This document shows, one piece after another, positions 7,073 to 14,663 of a DNA stretch of 14,724 bases. Source of the DNA: Williamwhitmania sp035530955. Its GTDB lineage: Bacteria; Bacteroidota; Bacteroidia; Bacteroidales; Williamwhitmaniaceae. The notes below the pieces were generated by a model. The model was given only the letters and a program-made list of their open reading frames with translations, made no database searches and had not been told where the DNA came from. The stretch spans positions 1 to 14,724 of the forward strand of contig DATKTT010000288.1 of NCBI GenBank assembly GCA_035530955.1, in the 5' to 3' direction. Both the position numbers and the translations under genes were made by a program. Each line of letters starts with the position of its first letter. The stretch's first letter is position 1.

Positions 7073-7103
7073 TTAGACAACTTCATTATTAAAAACTTGC
7101 GCG
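7073..7103 (-). promoter_or_regulatory. Putative ECF-sigma promoter P2, upstream of the anti-sigma gene
   Basis: On the minus strand CGCGCAAGTTTTT (7103-7091), 12 bases, then GTCTAA (7078-7073). The same two blocks at the same spacing occur upstream of the sigma gene (7689-7719). The layout (an AA-then-T-run block, a short spacer, a GTC-type -10) resembles ECF promoters. The block begins 1 base after the sigma stop codon, and GTCTAA ends 17 bases before the anti-sigma ATG. It would let the sigma factor boost anti-sigma and Spy-like gene expression separately from its own gene. Confidence 0.6.
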
Positions 7104-7104
7104 T

Positions 7105-7668
7105 TCAGGAAATTTTTTCGATGGTGGTGATGATTTTTTTTCTGGCGCGAAATATTAAGGACTCCACCGCCGAAACCGATAGCTTCATCACCTCAGCAAT
7201 TTCGGCATAGCTGAGTTCGTCGTATTTGCTTAGGGTGAAGGCCACTCGCTGGTTTTCGGGTAGTCTACCTAGCGTTGCCTGCAGAATTTCAACCTGCTGC
7301 TCCTCCTCCATGTTTTCTTGGGCATTAGGGCTATTGTCTTGCAATAGGTCGGTAGGATTCTGGTTTCCTTGAAAGAGGCCGTCCACGCTTTGCACCACCC
7401 ACGACCGCTTTTTCTTTTTCAACAAGTTGAGCGATTTGTTTATGGTGATTCGGTAGAGCCATGTGGCAAAGCTGGAGTTGTTTCGAAAGCTGGCAAGCGA
7501 GCGAAATGCTTCCAAAAATACATCTTGGGTTATATCCTCAGCATCGGAATGGTTATGCAGTAATCCCATTGCAGTGTTGAATACTCGATGCTGATGTTCG
7601 GTGACCAGCTGTGCAAACTGCTCTGGTTCACCCTCGAGTACTCTTTTAATCAACAGCTCTTCCTGCAT
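7105..7668 (-). CDS. ECF-family RNA polymerase sigma factor (RpoE-like)
   Basis: Cytosolic alternative sigma factor of 187 residues. Region 2 spans about 25-85, with the core-binding and -10 recognition segment DAEDITQDVFLEAFR (42-56) and FATWLYRITINKSLN (67-81). Region 4 spans about 127-182 with the helix-turn-helix LSYAEIAEVMKLSVSAVES (152-170). I prefer the ATG at 7668 over a TTG at 7680. The putative promoter's GTCTAA ends at 7689, so the transcript would begin near 7682 and the TTG would sit at its very 5' end. It heads an operon with its anti-sigma factor and two periplasmic stress proteins, and the repeated promoter motif suggests autoregulation. The subgroup and the inducing signal are not determined; metal or envelope stress fits the neighbours. 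Confidence 0.92.
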   Translation of the reverse strand: MQEELLIKRVLEGEPEQFAQLVTEHQHRVFNTAMGLLHNHSDAEDITQDVFLEAFRSLASFRNNSSFATWLYRITINKSLNLLKKKKRSWVVQSVDGLFQGNQNPTDLLQDNSPNAQENMEEEQQVEILQATLGRLPENQRVAFTLSKYDELSYAEIAEVMKLSVSAVESLIFRARKKIITTIEKIS

Positions 7669-7688
7669 AAAATAGCTCAATTTCTAAT

Positions 7689-7719
7689 TTAGACCACCAA
7701 TTCAAAAAAAACTTGCGCG
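7689..7719 (-). promoter_or_regulatory. Putative autoregulatory ECF-sigma promoter P1, upstream of the sigma gene
   Basis: On the minus strand CGCGCAAGTTTTT (7719-7707), 12 bases, then GTCTAA (7694-7689), ending 20 bases before the sigma ATG at 7668. It is identical in both blocks and in spacing to the motif before the anti-sigma gene, while the 12-base spacers and flanks differ. That pattern points to selected recognition elements rather than a recent duplication of the region. Confidence 0.62.
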
Positions 7720-7835
7720 AAAGGGTTTACTAATACAAAAAAAATAATGAAACTTGTAACGTGAATTGGAACAACGCATTTTGCATTTCACCATAAATGT
7801 AACCTTTAAATACACCAAACGCTAATTGCGCTGAC

Positions 7836-8600
7836 ATGGGGATAAGGTATAAAATTTTGAGCGGCTTTGTGCTTATGGGGTTGATGTTGCTGATTTCGGG
7901 AGCCATGTCGATGTACCTGCTGACAACGCTGGGGAAATCGGTCTCAGGATTGCTGCAGAACAACTATAGAAGCATTGAGATTTCGAAGCAGATGCTCAAT
8001 TCGCTGGAGATGGAAAATTCCGGTGTTCTTGATATCATGATTGGGAATGTGGACAAAGGTATGAGCCAGGTAAATGCCGGGCGTGAGCAGTTTGACGCAG
8101 ACATTAAGGCGGCCATAGGAAATCTCACCCTCGCTGGTGAAAAGGAGTCGGTGGATTCCATCCGGGTGTCGCATCAAAAGCTAGTGGAACTGTTTGCAAA
8201 CCTTCCAGAGCGCGCAAAACGTCAGGAACTCGACCGCATGTGGTATGTAAAGGAGCTGAACCCCGCATACAACGAGGTGGCAAAAACCGTTAAGGTGCTT
8301 ATGACAATTAACGAGGCTGCCCTTTTTACCAATGCATCCAACCTCGAACATGGCGCTTATCGAGCCATCATGCCCGGTGTTATTGCCATAGCGGCTGGTA
8401 TTTTTCTGACCATTCTCTTCAACTACTTTTTAATCCACTACCTGGTGGCCCCCATAATAAGAATCACTCGAGGTGTAGATGATTTTGTAAGGCTTAAAAT
8501 TCCATTCGATGTAAGCATCGAAACCAAAGACGAGATAAGTAAGCTCCGAGAGGCCATATTGAGCTTAATTTCTTTGGTGAAAAAGGTGCAGAAAAACTAG
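7836..8600 (+). CDS. Four-helix-bundle/HAMP membrane sensor protein lacking an output domain
   Basis: A 254-residue inner-membrane protein with the layout of the sensor half of a chemoreceptor or KinB-like histidine kinase. TM1 is at about 7-31, a periplasmic helical domain of about 145 residues at 32-177, TM2 at about 178-204, and a HAMP linker at about 202-250 (APIIRITRGVDDF, then a helix ending in KKVQKN). The reading frame ends there. No histidine kinase, methyl-accepting or cyclase domain follows, because trkH begins 15 bp later behind an AAGGA ribosome-binding site (8606-8610). The tight spacing suggests co-transcription and translational coupling with trkH, so it may modulate K+ uptake. 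It could also be a remnant of a kinase. I do not recognise a named family for the whole protein. Only a weak promoter-like string (TTG-N19-GCATTTTG, 7754-7783) lies upstream. Confidence 0.75.
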   Translation: MGIRYKILSGFVLMGLMLLISGAMSMYLLTTLGKSVSGLLQNNYRSIEISKQMLNSLEMENSGVLDIMIGNVDKGMSQVNAGREQFDADIKAAIGNLTLAGEKESVDSIRVSHQKLVELFANLPERAKRQELDRMWYVKELNPAYNEVAKTVKVLMTINEAALFTNASNLEHGAYRAIMPGVIAIAAGIFLTILFNYFLIHYLVAPIIRITRGVDDFVRLKIPFDVSIETKDEISKLREAILSLISLVKKVQKN

Positions 8601-8615
8601 CAAGCAAGGATTTAT

Positions 8616-10055
8616 ATGAGGTGGCATATTGTAATACGAACAGTCGGAATGGTGCTGCTGTTTAATGCAGCATTCATGATAATAGCTTCGTTAATTTCTC
8701 TCTACAACAACGATAGCGGATTCTTTCCCCTATTGTTGAGCGCGCTGGTTACCATTGTTATTGCAGTGTTTCCGCTAGTATTTGTTCCATATACCACCGA
8801 CCTGAACAACAAGGAGGGCTATGCCATTGTGGTACTTAGCTGGATTTTTTCGTGCCTAGTTGGAATACTGCCATACGTGATTTGGGGAGGTGAATTCACC
8901 TTAACCAACGCGTGGTTCGAAAGCGTTTCAGGCTATACAACCACCGGATCCACCATCCTGAACAATATTGAGGCACTTCCCCCAGGACTGCTTTTTTGGC
9001 GTGCGTCAACTCACTTTATTGGGGGTATTGGGGTAGTGCTGTTTGCCCTAGTGGTGATGCCGGCCTTTGGAAAGCTCAAAACTTCCCTATCCAAAATTGA
9101 GCTATCTCCGCTGGCTAAGGATAACTTTCGATACCGTGCCAACAAGACCATGCAGATTATCTTTATGGTTTATATGGGGCTAACCATCAGCGAAACGTTT
9201 CTTTTGAAGTGGGCAGGCATGTCGTGGCTCGATGCTGTATGCCATGCCTTTGCTACCATCGCTACCGGAGGATTTAGCACCAAAAACCTGAGTATCGCCT
9301 TTTTTAACAGCCCCACAATTGAGGTCATCATCATCATATTTATGTTCCTTTCGGGCCTTCACTTTGGGTTGATATACTCTACGGTGATGCTCCACCGGAA
9401 CAACCTGTTTCACTCGTCAGTAGCCCGCTACTACTTTTTCTCCATGCTCATTGGTGTGGCAGTGGTGACCATCAACGTGCATAGCTCAGTTTACCCAACG
9501 TGGCTTGAATCGTTGCGCTATTCATCCTTTCAGGTCGTCTCGGTGGGCACAACCACCGGATTTGCCAACGCCGACAGCTCCATTTGGCCACCGTTTTCCA
9601 TACTGGTGATGCTCTTTTTTATTCTGCAGTGTGCATGCTCCGGCTCTACCTCCGGTGGTATTAAGGTGGATAGGGTGGTGATTTTCTTTCAGACACTGAA
9701 ACGTCAGCTGAAAAAGCTGCAGCATCCCAACGCGGTTATTCCGGTGAGGGTTAATCACATTACCCTTGACGAGGACTTGGTTGCAGGAACGGTACTATTT
9801 ATAGCACTCTACATTCTCATAGTCTTTGCCTCCACCGTATTCCTATCTATCCTGGGTGTGGATATTTTGTCAGGATTTTCGGCCTCGGCTGCCTGTATGG
9901 GCAACGTGGGACCCGGTTTTGGTATGGTGGGCTCCATGACCAACTTTAGCCTTATTCCCGATGTGGGCAAGTTGGTGCTCTCGCTCGATATGCTCCTTGG
10001 CCGTATGGAAATTTACGGGTTATTACTGCTATTCCTAATTAAATCGTGGCGCTAG
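8616..10055 (+). CDS. trkH: TrkH/KtrB-family potassium uptake protein
   Basis: Polytopic inner-membrane K+ channel-like subunit that takes up potassium, normally gated by a cytosolic TrkA/KtrA nucleotide-binding ring. The 479 residues contain all four pore loops of the superfamily. These are P1 SGYTTTGST (105-113, filter G111), P2 ATIATGGFST (213-222, G218), P3 VGTTTGFAN (310-318, G315) and P4 CMGNVGPGFG (427-436, G432). The intramembrane-loop region SGSTSGGIKVDR (342-353) and the C-terminal GRMEIYGLLLL segment are also typical of TrkH. It is 15 bp downstream of the HAMP protein. No trkA gene lies in the window, so the gating partner must be encoded elsewhere or upstream control is unusual. 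I see no obvious terminator after it. NtpJ/KtrB is the alternative subfamily name. Confidence 0.94.
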   Translation: MRWHIVIRTVGMVLLFNAAFMIIASLISLYNNDSGFFPLLLSALVTIVIAVFPLVFVPYTTDLNNKEGYAIVVLSWIFSCLVGILPYVIWGGEFTLTNAWFESVSGYTTTGSTILNNIEALPPGLLFWRASTHFIGGIGVVLFALVVMPAFGKLKTSLSKIELSPLAKDNFRYRANKTMQIIFMVYMGLTISETFLLKWAGMSWLDAVCHAFATIATGGFSTKNLSIAFFNSPTIEVIIIIFMFLSGLHFGLIYSTVMLHRNNLFHSSVARYYFFSMLIGVAVVTINVHSSVYPTWLESLRYSSFQVVSVGTTTGFANADSSIWPPFSILVMLFFILQCACSGSTSGGIKVDRVVIFFQTLKRQLKKLQHPNAVIPVRVNHITLDEDLVAGTVLFIALYILIVFASTVFLSILGVDILSGFSASAACMGNVGPGFGMVGSMTNFSLIPDVGKLVLSLDMLLGRMEIYGLLLLFLIKSWR

Positions 10056-10094
10056 AGCAAGCGTATCACATCTCTATTTTCATCAGTCATTTTA

Positions 10095-10124
10095 TTGTAA
10101 AACGCCTACGAAGTATTAATTCTG
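10095..10124 (+). promoter_or_regulatory. Probable promoter of the leucine-degradation operon
   Basis: TTG at 10095-10097, a 19-bp spacer and TAATTCTG at 10117-10124 match the Bacteroidota consensus (TAnnTTTG) at five of six defined -7 positions, with the same spacing as the yqhD promoter. Transcription would begin around 10130, leaving a leader of about 110 bases before the GTG of liuB, with an inverted repeat inside it. Confidence 0.42.
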
Positions 10125-10156
10125 ACGGGATGAACGACTTTTCCTTCCTTGTTTAA

Positions 10157-10199
10157 AACGTTTGTTCTCTTTATTACAAAGAAAACTCAACAAAACGTT
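10157..10199 (+). promoter_or_regulatory. Imperfect inverted repeat in the liu operon leader
   Basis: Outer arms AACGTTT (10157-10163) and AAACGTT (10193-10199) pair perfectly. Inner arms 10164-10172 and 10178-10186 pair with one mismatch around the loop ATTAC, with a 6-base bulge (10187-10192) on the 3' side. It lies between the probable transcription start and the liuB start, so it could be a repressor operator (the AAAACGTT string occurs twice) or a leader hairpin. A/T-richness makes chance pairing possible. Confidence 0.35.
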
Positions 10200-10241
10200 G
10201 ACTCTCACTGTTTACACTGAAGTAACCCAAAATCTAAAACA

Positions 10242-11849
10242 GTGTATCGACTAAACTCTTCACTATTGTCACATTCTGAAGAATTTCAGAAAAACTTTTC
10301 CGAGAATATTGCGGCAGTTGAGCTGTTCAGGAACCGGTTACGCGAGGTGGTGTTTCGAGATTCCGATAAGGCGGTAGTAAGGCATAAGGAACGCGGAAAA
10401 CTGCTAGCCCGTGACAGAGTTCAGCTGCTTATTGATGAGGGAACAGCATTTCTCGAACTTTCAGCCCTTGCCGCCAATGGTCAGTATGACGATAACTTTC
10501 CCTCTGCTGGTCTCATTACAGGTATTGGCGTGATTCACGGCCGAGAAACGGTGGTGGTGGCTAACGATGCCACGGTGAAGGGCGGTACCTACATACGTGA
10601 GACTATAAAGAAGCATCTGCGTGCTCAGGAAATTGCCTTGGAGAATAATCTTCCCTGCGTTTACCTAGTAGATTCCGGCGGAGTCTTTCTTCCGGAGCAG
10701 GACCGTGTGTTTCCCGACCGCGACGACTTTGGACGGATATTCTACAATCAGGCTCGGCTTTCGGCTCAGGGAATACCTCAAATTTCGGTGGTTATGGGCT
10801 CCTGCACTGCTGGTGGCGCCTACATACCTGCCATGAGCGACGAAACTATCATTGTAAGAAATCAGGGAACCATATTTATTGGTGGTCCACCGCTGGTGAA
10901 GGCCGCCACTGGCGAAGTGGTAACTGCCGAGGAGCTTGGAGGAGGTGTGGTTCACACATCAATTTCTGGCGTTGCCGACCATCTGGCCGAGAATGATGCA
11001 CATGCCATTGAGATATGTCGAAATATATTTGAAAGTTTACCATCTCCACTGCGGCAGGAGATGGACTGGCAGGAGCCGGAACCGCCTCATTTTTCAGAGG
11101 AAGAGCTTTATGGCGTTTTCCCATTCGACCTCAAACGTGGATTTGACGTTCGGGAGGTCATTGCTCGCATTGTGGATGGTAGCCGATTCCATGAATTCAA
11201 GGAGAGCTATGGGACAACCCTAGTTACCGGTTTTGCGCGCATAATGGGTTTTCAGGTTGGAATTATTGCCAATAATGGTTTTTTGAATTCGGAAAGTGCT
11301 CTAAAGGGGGCGCATTTTATTGAACTCTGCACCTGGCGCAAAACGCCCATCGTTTTTCTACAAAATATTACCGGCTTTATTGTTGGTAAGAAGCACGAGC
11401 ATGGAGGCATTGCCCGCGATGGAGCTAAGATGATACACGCGGTGGCCAACGCATCTGTTCCGGTATTTACCGTGGTGATTGGTGCCTCCTATGGTGCCGG
11501 TAACTATGCTATGGCCGGAAGGGCCTTTAATCCACGGCTGCTATTTATGTGGCCAAACGCTAAGATTGCCGTGATGGGTGGCGAACAGGCCGCCAACGTT
11601 ATGGTTTCGGTAAAGGAGGAGCAGCTAAAGTCGCGCGGATTAGAGCTGCCCTTGGAGGATGCTACGGCCATACGCAACGAAATTCTGCATAAATATGAGG
11701 TGGAGAGTTCGGCCTACTACAGCACGTCGAGGCTTTGGGACGATGGGGTAATTGACCCTGCCGATACGAGGAAAGTGCTGGCGTTGGGCATTGCTGCCTC
11801 ATTAAACAGGCCTTTTGGTAAACCTCAATTTGGAATCTTTAGGATGTAA
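10242..11849 (+). CDS. liuB: Methylcrotonoyl-CoA carboxylase, carboxyltransferase (beta) subunit
   Basis: Transfers carboxyl from carboxybiotin to 3-methylcrotonyl-CoA, giving 3-methylglutaconyl-CoA, in leucine breakdown; cytosolic. It has 535 residues, normal for the MCC beta subunit. Typical motifs are HKERGKLLARDRV (48-60), VDSGGVFLPEQD (143-154), FPDRDDFGRIFYNQA (157-171), GSCTAGGAYIPAM (186-198), GGPPLVKAATGE (214-225), LQNITGFIVGKKHEHGG (373-389) and GASYGAGNYAM (414-424). The two Gly-rich CTAGGAY and GASYGAGNY segments form the oxyanion and acyl-CoA sites of the two crotonase-like halves. Translation appears to start at GTG 10242. An in-frame stop sits at 10218 with no ATG between. It is first in an operon with a hydratase and the biotin-bearing partner. 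Geranyl-CoA carboxylase is the closest alternative; propionyl-CoA carboxylase is unlikely given these motifs and neighbours. Confidence 0.92.
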   Translation: MYRLNSSLLSHSEEFQKNFSENIAAVELFRNRLREVVFRDSDKAVVRHKERGKLLARDRVQLLIDEGTAFLELSALAANGQYDDNFPSAGLITGIGVIHGRETVVVANDATVKGGTYIRETIKKHLRAQEIALENNLPCVYLVDSGGVFLPEQDRVFPDRDDFGRIFYNQARLSAQGIPQISVVMGSCTAGGAYIPAMSDETIIVRNQGTIFIGGPPLVKAATGEVVTAEELGGGVVHTSISGVADHLAENDAHAIEICRNIFESLPSPLRQEMDWQEPEPPHFSEEELYGVFPFDLKRGFDVREVIARIVDGSRFHEFKESYGTTLVTGFARIMGFQVGIIANNGFLNSESALKGAHFIELCTWRKTPIVFLQNITGFIVGKKHEHGGIARDGAKMIHAVANASVPVFTVVIGASYGAGNYAMAGRAFNPRLLFMWPNAKIAVMGGEQAANVMVSVKEEQLKSRGLELPLEDATAIRNEILHKYEVESSAYYSTSRLWDDGVIDPADTRKVLALGIAASLNRPFGKPQFGIFRM

Positions 11850-11853
11850 AAAT

Positions 11854-12651
11854 ATGGAAGCAAATGTTGAGCTACAGCACAACGGAGCGATATGCACGTT
11901 GTGGCTAAACGACCCTGATTCGAGAAATGCCTTAAGTCCGGCATTGGTTCATGAGTTTACTCAGGCGTTGGAGACGGTGCTAAACGACCATTCTGTAAGG
12001 GTATTGGTTGTTAGAGGTAGAGGCGATGGCTTCTGTTCGGGAGCCAACCTATCGTCGTTTGCTAAGACGGGGAAGCCTGAAATGGAGTTGGAGGTGCTGA
12101 AGGAGAGCCGAGCGCTTGCCAACCTTTTCTACCAGCTAAACCACCTATCTAAACCCGTTGTTACGGTAGTTCATGGCTATGCCTTTGGTGGGGCACTTGG
12201 CCTTATCGCCGCTTCGGATTACACTCTTGTTGAGGAGAAGATAGTAATGTCGTTCAGCGAGGTTAGGCTGGGGTTGGTTCCGGCGACTATTATGCCCTAT
12301 GTAGCCCAACGACTTTCGGCAGGTAAGATGCGTGAGCTGATGCTAACTGGGCAGAGATTTTCCAGCGAGGAGGCGTTTACTTTGGGCCTTGTTTCGGAGG
12401 TTGCCGCCAACGAAAAAGTGGAGGAACGGTTAAATAAAGTGTTAAAAGATCTACTATCCGGAGCCCCCAACGCTCAAACTACCTGCAAAACCCTTATCGC
12501 TGAAACGCGCTGCAACCATTCGTTTGTTCAAATGGCCGATGCCACTTCGCGAATTCTTGCCGAGATGCGGCTTGGGGAGGAGGCAAGAGAGGGCATCAGC
12601 GCATTTTTGGAAAAGAGAAAAGCCACTTTTAACCGCAGCGATGAACTTTAA
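11854..12651 (+). CDS. liuC: Methylglutaconyl-CoA hydratase (enoyl-CoA hydratase family)
   Basis: Crotonase-fold enzyme expected to hydrate 3-methylglutaconyl-CoA to HMG-CoA, the step after the carboxylase. With the ATG at 11854 it has 265 residues. An AGGA at 11841-11844 gives a ribosome-binding site inside the end of liuB, whose stop is 4 bases upstream. An upstream in-frame GTG at 11815 would overlap liuB by 35 bases and adds only non-conserved residues. Motifs are FCSGANLSS (60-68, CoA/oxyanion site), HGYAFGGALGLIAASDY (107-123) and SEVRLGLVPATIMPYV (135-150). E136 sits where crotonases carry a catalytic glutamate. The second crotonase glutamate is replaced by glycine (GGALG), as I recall for LiuC-type proteins. 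The position between liuB and liuD supports this substrate; a general enoyl-CoA hydratase is the fallback. Confidence 0.87.
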   Translation: MEANVELQHNGAICTLWLNDPDSRNALSPALVHEFTQALETVLNDHSVRVLVVRGRGDGFCSGANLSSFAKTGKPEMELEVLKESRALANLFYQLNHLSKPVVTVVHGYAFGGALGLIAASDYTLVEEKIVMSFSEVRLGLVPATIMPYVAQRLSAGKMRELMLTGQRFSSEEAFTLGLVSEVAANEKVEERLNKVLKDLLSGAPNAQTTCKTLIAETRCNHSFVQMADATSRILAEMRLGEEAREGISAFLEKRKATFNRSDEL

Positions 12652-12675
12652 TAAGCCTCATTAGTTTCTATTCCT

Positions 12676-14658
12676 ATGATTTCAAAATTGCTCATTGCAA
12701 ACCGGGGCGAAATTGCCCTTCGCATAATAAGAACTGCGAAGAACATGGGTATTTCTATGGTTGCTATCTATTCCGATGATGAGGGTTTTCCGCTGCATGC
12801 AGCACAGGCCGATGAGTCTTTTTCGCTCGGTGCCGGTTCGTTGAAGGAGACCTACCTTAACATAGAGAAAATTATTTCGGTGGCTACCCGCTCTGGCGTA
12901 GATACCATCCATCCCGGCTATGGATTTTTGTCGGAGAACGCCCACTTTGCAGAAGCTGTTGAGTTGGCTGGGTTCTCCTTTGTTGGTCCAACCCCCGCAT
13001 CCATACGAACATTGGGGAATAAGCTCGAGGCGAAGAGCATGGCTCAGAAAGTTGGTATTCCAACACTCCCGTCTGCTTCTGGAACGCTCGAAGAGATTAT
13101 CACTCTAGCCGATAAGATGGGGTATCCCGTGCTGGTTAAGCCTGCCGGAGGAGGAGGTGGAAAAGGCATGCACATTGCACTTAGTGCAAACGACATTAAG
13201 GCATTGCTCGAAAGGGCCATGCGAGAGGCCAGTTCATCCTTTGGAAACGCGGAGATTTACCTTGAGAAGTTTGTTCCGGGAGCACGCCACGTGGAGGTTC
13301 AAATTGTGGGTGACGGTAAGGGTAACATAATTCACCTCTTCGATAGGGAGTGTAGCATACAGCGTCGCTACCAGAAAATTGTGGAGGAGGCTCCTTCGCC
13401 CACCTTAAATAACGTTCAGAGAGATAAAATTACCCGTTACGCCATAGCCCTTGCTGCTGCCGTTGGTTACCGAAGTGCAGGAACCATTGAATTTATTCTT
13501 GATCAGCAGGGTAACATCTTCTTCTTGGAGATGAACACGCGCATTCAGGTGGAACATCCGGTAACGGAGATGGTTACTGGGATAGATATTGTAAAGTTGC
13601 AGCTTGAGGTGGCCATGGGACAGGGCCTTTCGGTTACACAGAAGGATATTAAAATTGAAGGACATGCCGTAGAACTTCGGTTGTATGCTGAGGATCCAGA
13701 AGATGATTTTACTCCGGCTACAGGGGTAATTTCCGGCTTTAAATTTCCGGCGTTCTCATGGTTGAGACTGGAGCACGCCATGCAAGCGGACGAAAAGGTT
13801 ACCGGGTTGTTCGACCCCATGCTCTGCAAGATTATTACCCATGGCGAAAATCGAAGCCTGGCAATTACCCGTATGCAATCAGTGTTAAGAGGTAGTTACT
13901 TGCATGGTATTACAAGCAATCTGGGATTTTTGGACCACATTCTTCATTCTTCGCTCTTTATTTTAAATACCATTTCGGTAGACACTGCCGGCATTCTGGC
14001 CACCGAGTATGCTACCGAACGGTATCTGCCCGATGAGGTGGTGCTTGGTTATACTATTGCGCGACTCTATCATAATTCAAATGCGGTTCGTCTCGATGTT
14101 AACATTCAACCCGTTTGGAGAAGTTTTGGTGCTTGGGAGGCCTTAAAACGTTTGGCATTTAATCACAATGAAAGCTATCTTGAGACTTTTCCTACCTATC
14201 GAGGGGGTAAGGTTATCAGCATTGGTTTTGGTGACAAGGAGATACCGATTTCTGCCTATCTGCTCCACGATGGTTCCTCCCTGTCGATGACTTTGGATAG
14301 TAGGGTGGTTACAATGCACTACACCCTGCATTCATGGGGTGTTTCGCTCACTTACAATGGTCGCCTATTCCGAATTATGCATGCCCAACATCTCTCTGAA
14401 GGAAATCGTAAGCCCAAGGCTACGCGACCGGAAACGGGAGAACGTATGGTTATTTCTCCCTTACATGGGCGAATTATCAGCCTACCGGTGAAGGAGGGCG
14501 AGGTAGTTGAGTCTGGCTCTACTCTCATGATTATTGAGGCCATGAAGATGGAAAACCTGATTGCTTCGCCACAGCGTGCCAAGATTGGCAAGGTGCTGGT
14601 TCGCGAAATGGAGCAGGTTTCCGATGGTTCAGAACTTATTGTTTTAGAAAAACTTTAG
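12676..14658 (+). CDS. liuD: Methylcrotonoyl-CoA carboxylase, biotin carboxylase/BCCP (alpha) subunit
   Basis: ATP-dependent carboxylation of biotin carried on the same chain, feeding the LiuB carboxyltransferase. The 660 residues fit MCC alpha subunits. The biotin carboxylase domain (about 1-450) begins KLLIANRGEIALRI (4-17). It has the ATP-grasp glycine loop GGGGGKGM (158-165), RDCSIQRR-like DRECSIQRRYQK (223-234) and EMNTRIQVEHPVTE (285-298), with catalytic residues in that last segment. A linker/BT region follows, then a C-terminal biotinyl domain (about 588-660) with EAMKM at 621-625; K624 is the biotin attachment site. The start is 24 bp after liuC. A gene order of beta subunit, hydratase, alpha subunit, acyl-CoA dehydrogenase fits leucine catabolism. 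Acetyl-/propionyl-CoA carboxylase annotation would be an automatic-pipeline alternative; the fused BCCP and the partner argue against it. Confidence 0.93.
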   Translation: MISKLLIANRGEIALRIIRTAKNMGISMVAIYSDDEGFPLHAAQADESFSLGAGSLKETYLNIEKIISVATRSGVDTIHPGYGFLSENAHFAEAVELAGFSFVGPTPASIRTLGNKLEAKSMAQKVGIPTLPSASGTLEEIITLADKMGYPVLVKPAGGGGGKGMHIALSANDIKALLERAMREASSSFGNAEIYLEKFVPGARHVEVQIVGDGKGNIIHLFDRECSIQRRYQKIVEEAPSPTLNNVQRDKITRYAIALAAAVGYRSAGTIEFILDQQGNIFFLEMNTRIQVEHPVTEMVTGIDIVKLQLEVAMGQGLSVTQKDIKIEGHAVELRLYAEDPEDDFTPATGVISGFKFPAFSWLRLEHAMQADEKVTGLFDPMLCKIITHGENRSLAITRMQSVLRGSYLHGITSNLGFLDHILHSSLFILNTISVDTAGILATEYATERYLPDEVVLGYTIARLYHNSNAVRLDVNIQPVWRSFGAWEALKRLAFNHNESYLETFPTYRGGKVISIGFGDKEIPISAYLLHDGSSLSMTLDSRVVTMHYTLHSWGVSLTYNGRLFRIMHAQHLSEGNRKPKATRPETGERMVISPLHGRIISLPVKEGEVVESGSTLMIIEAMKMENLIASPQRAKIGKVLVREMEQVSDGSELIVLEKL

Positions 14659-14663
14659 CATAT

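Noticed and set aside
7669..7680. TTG start for the sigma factor four codons upstream of the ATG
   Set aside because: It would sit at the predicted transcription start of the ECF promoter, leaving no leader; the ATG at 7668 fits better.
7815..7835. ECF-like string (TGTAACC with a downstream GCTAA) before the HAMP gene
   Set aside because: The downstream element lies only a few bases before the ATG, so a transcript would start at or inside the start codon, and it does not match the repeated motif of the neighbouring sigma operon.
11815..11853. GTG start for the hydratase overlapping the end of liuB
   Set aside because: The extension is not conserved-looking, and AGGA at 11841 is correctly placed for the ATG at 11854.
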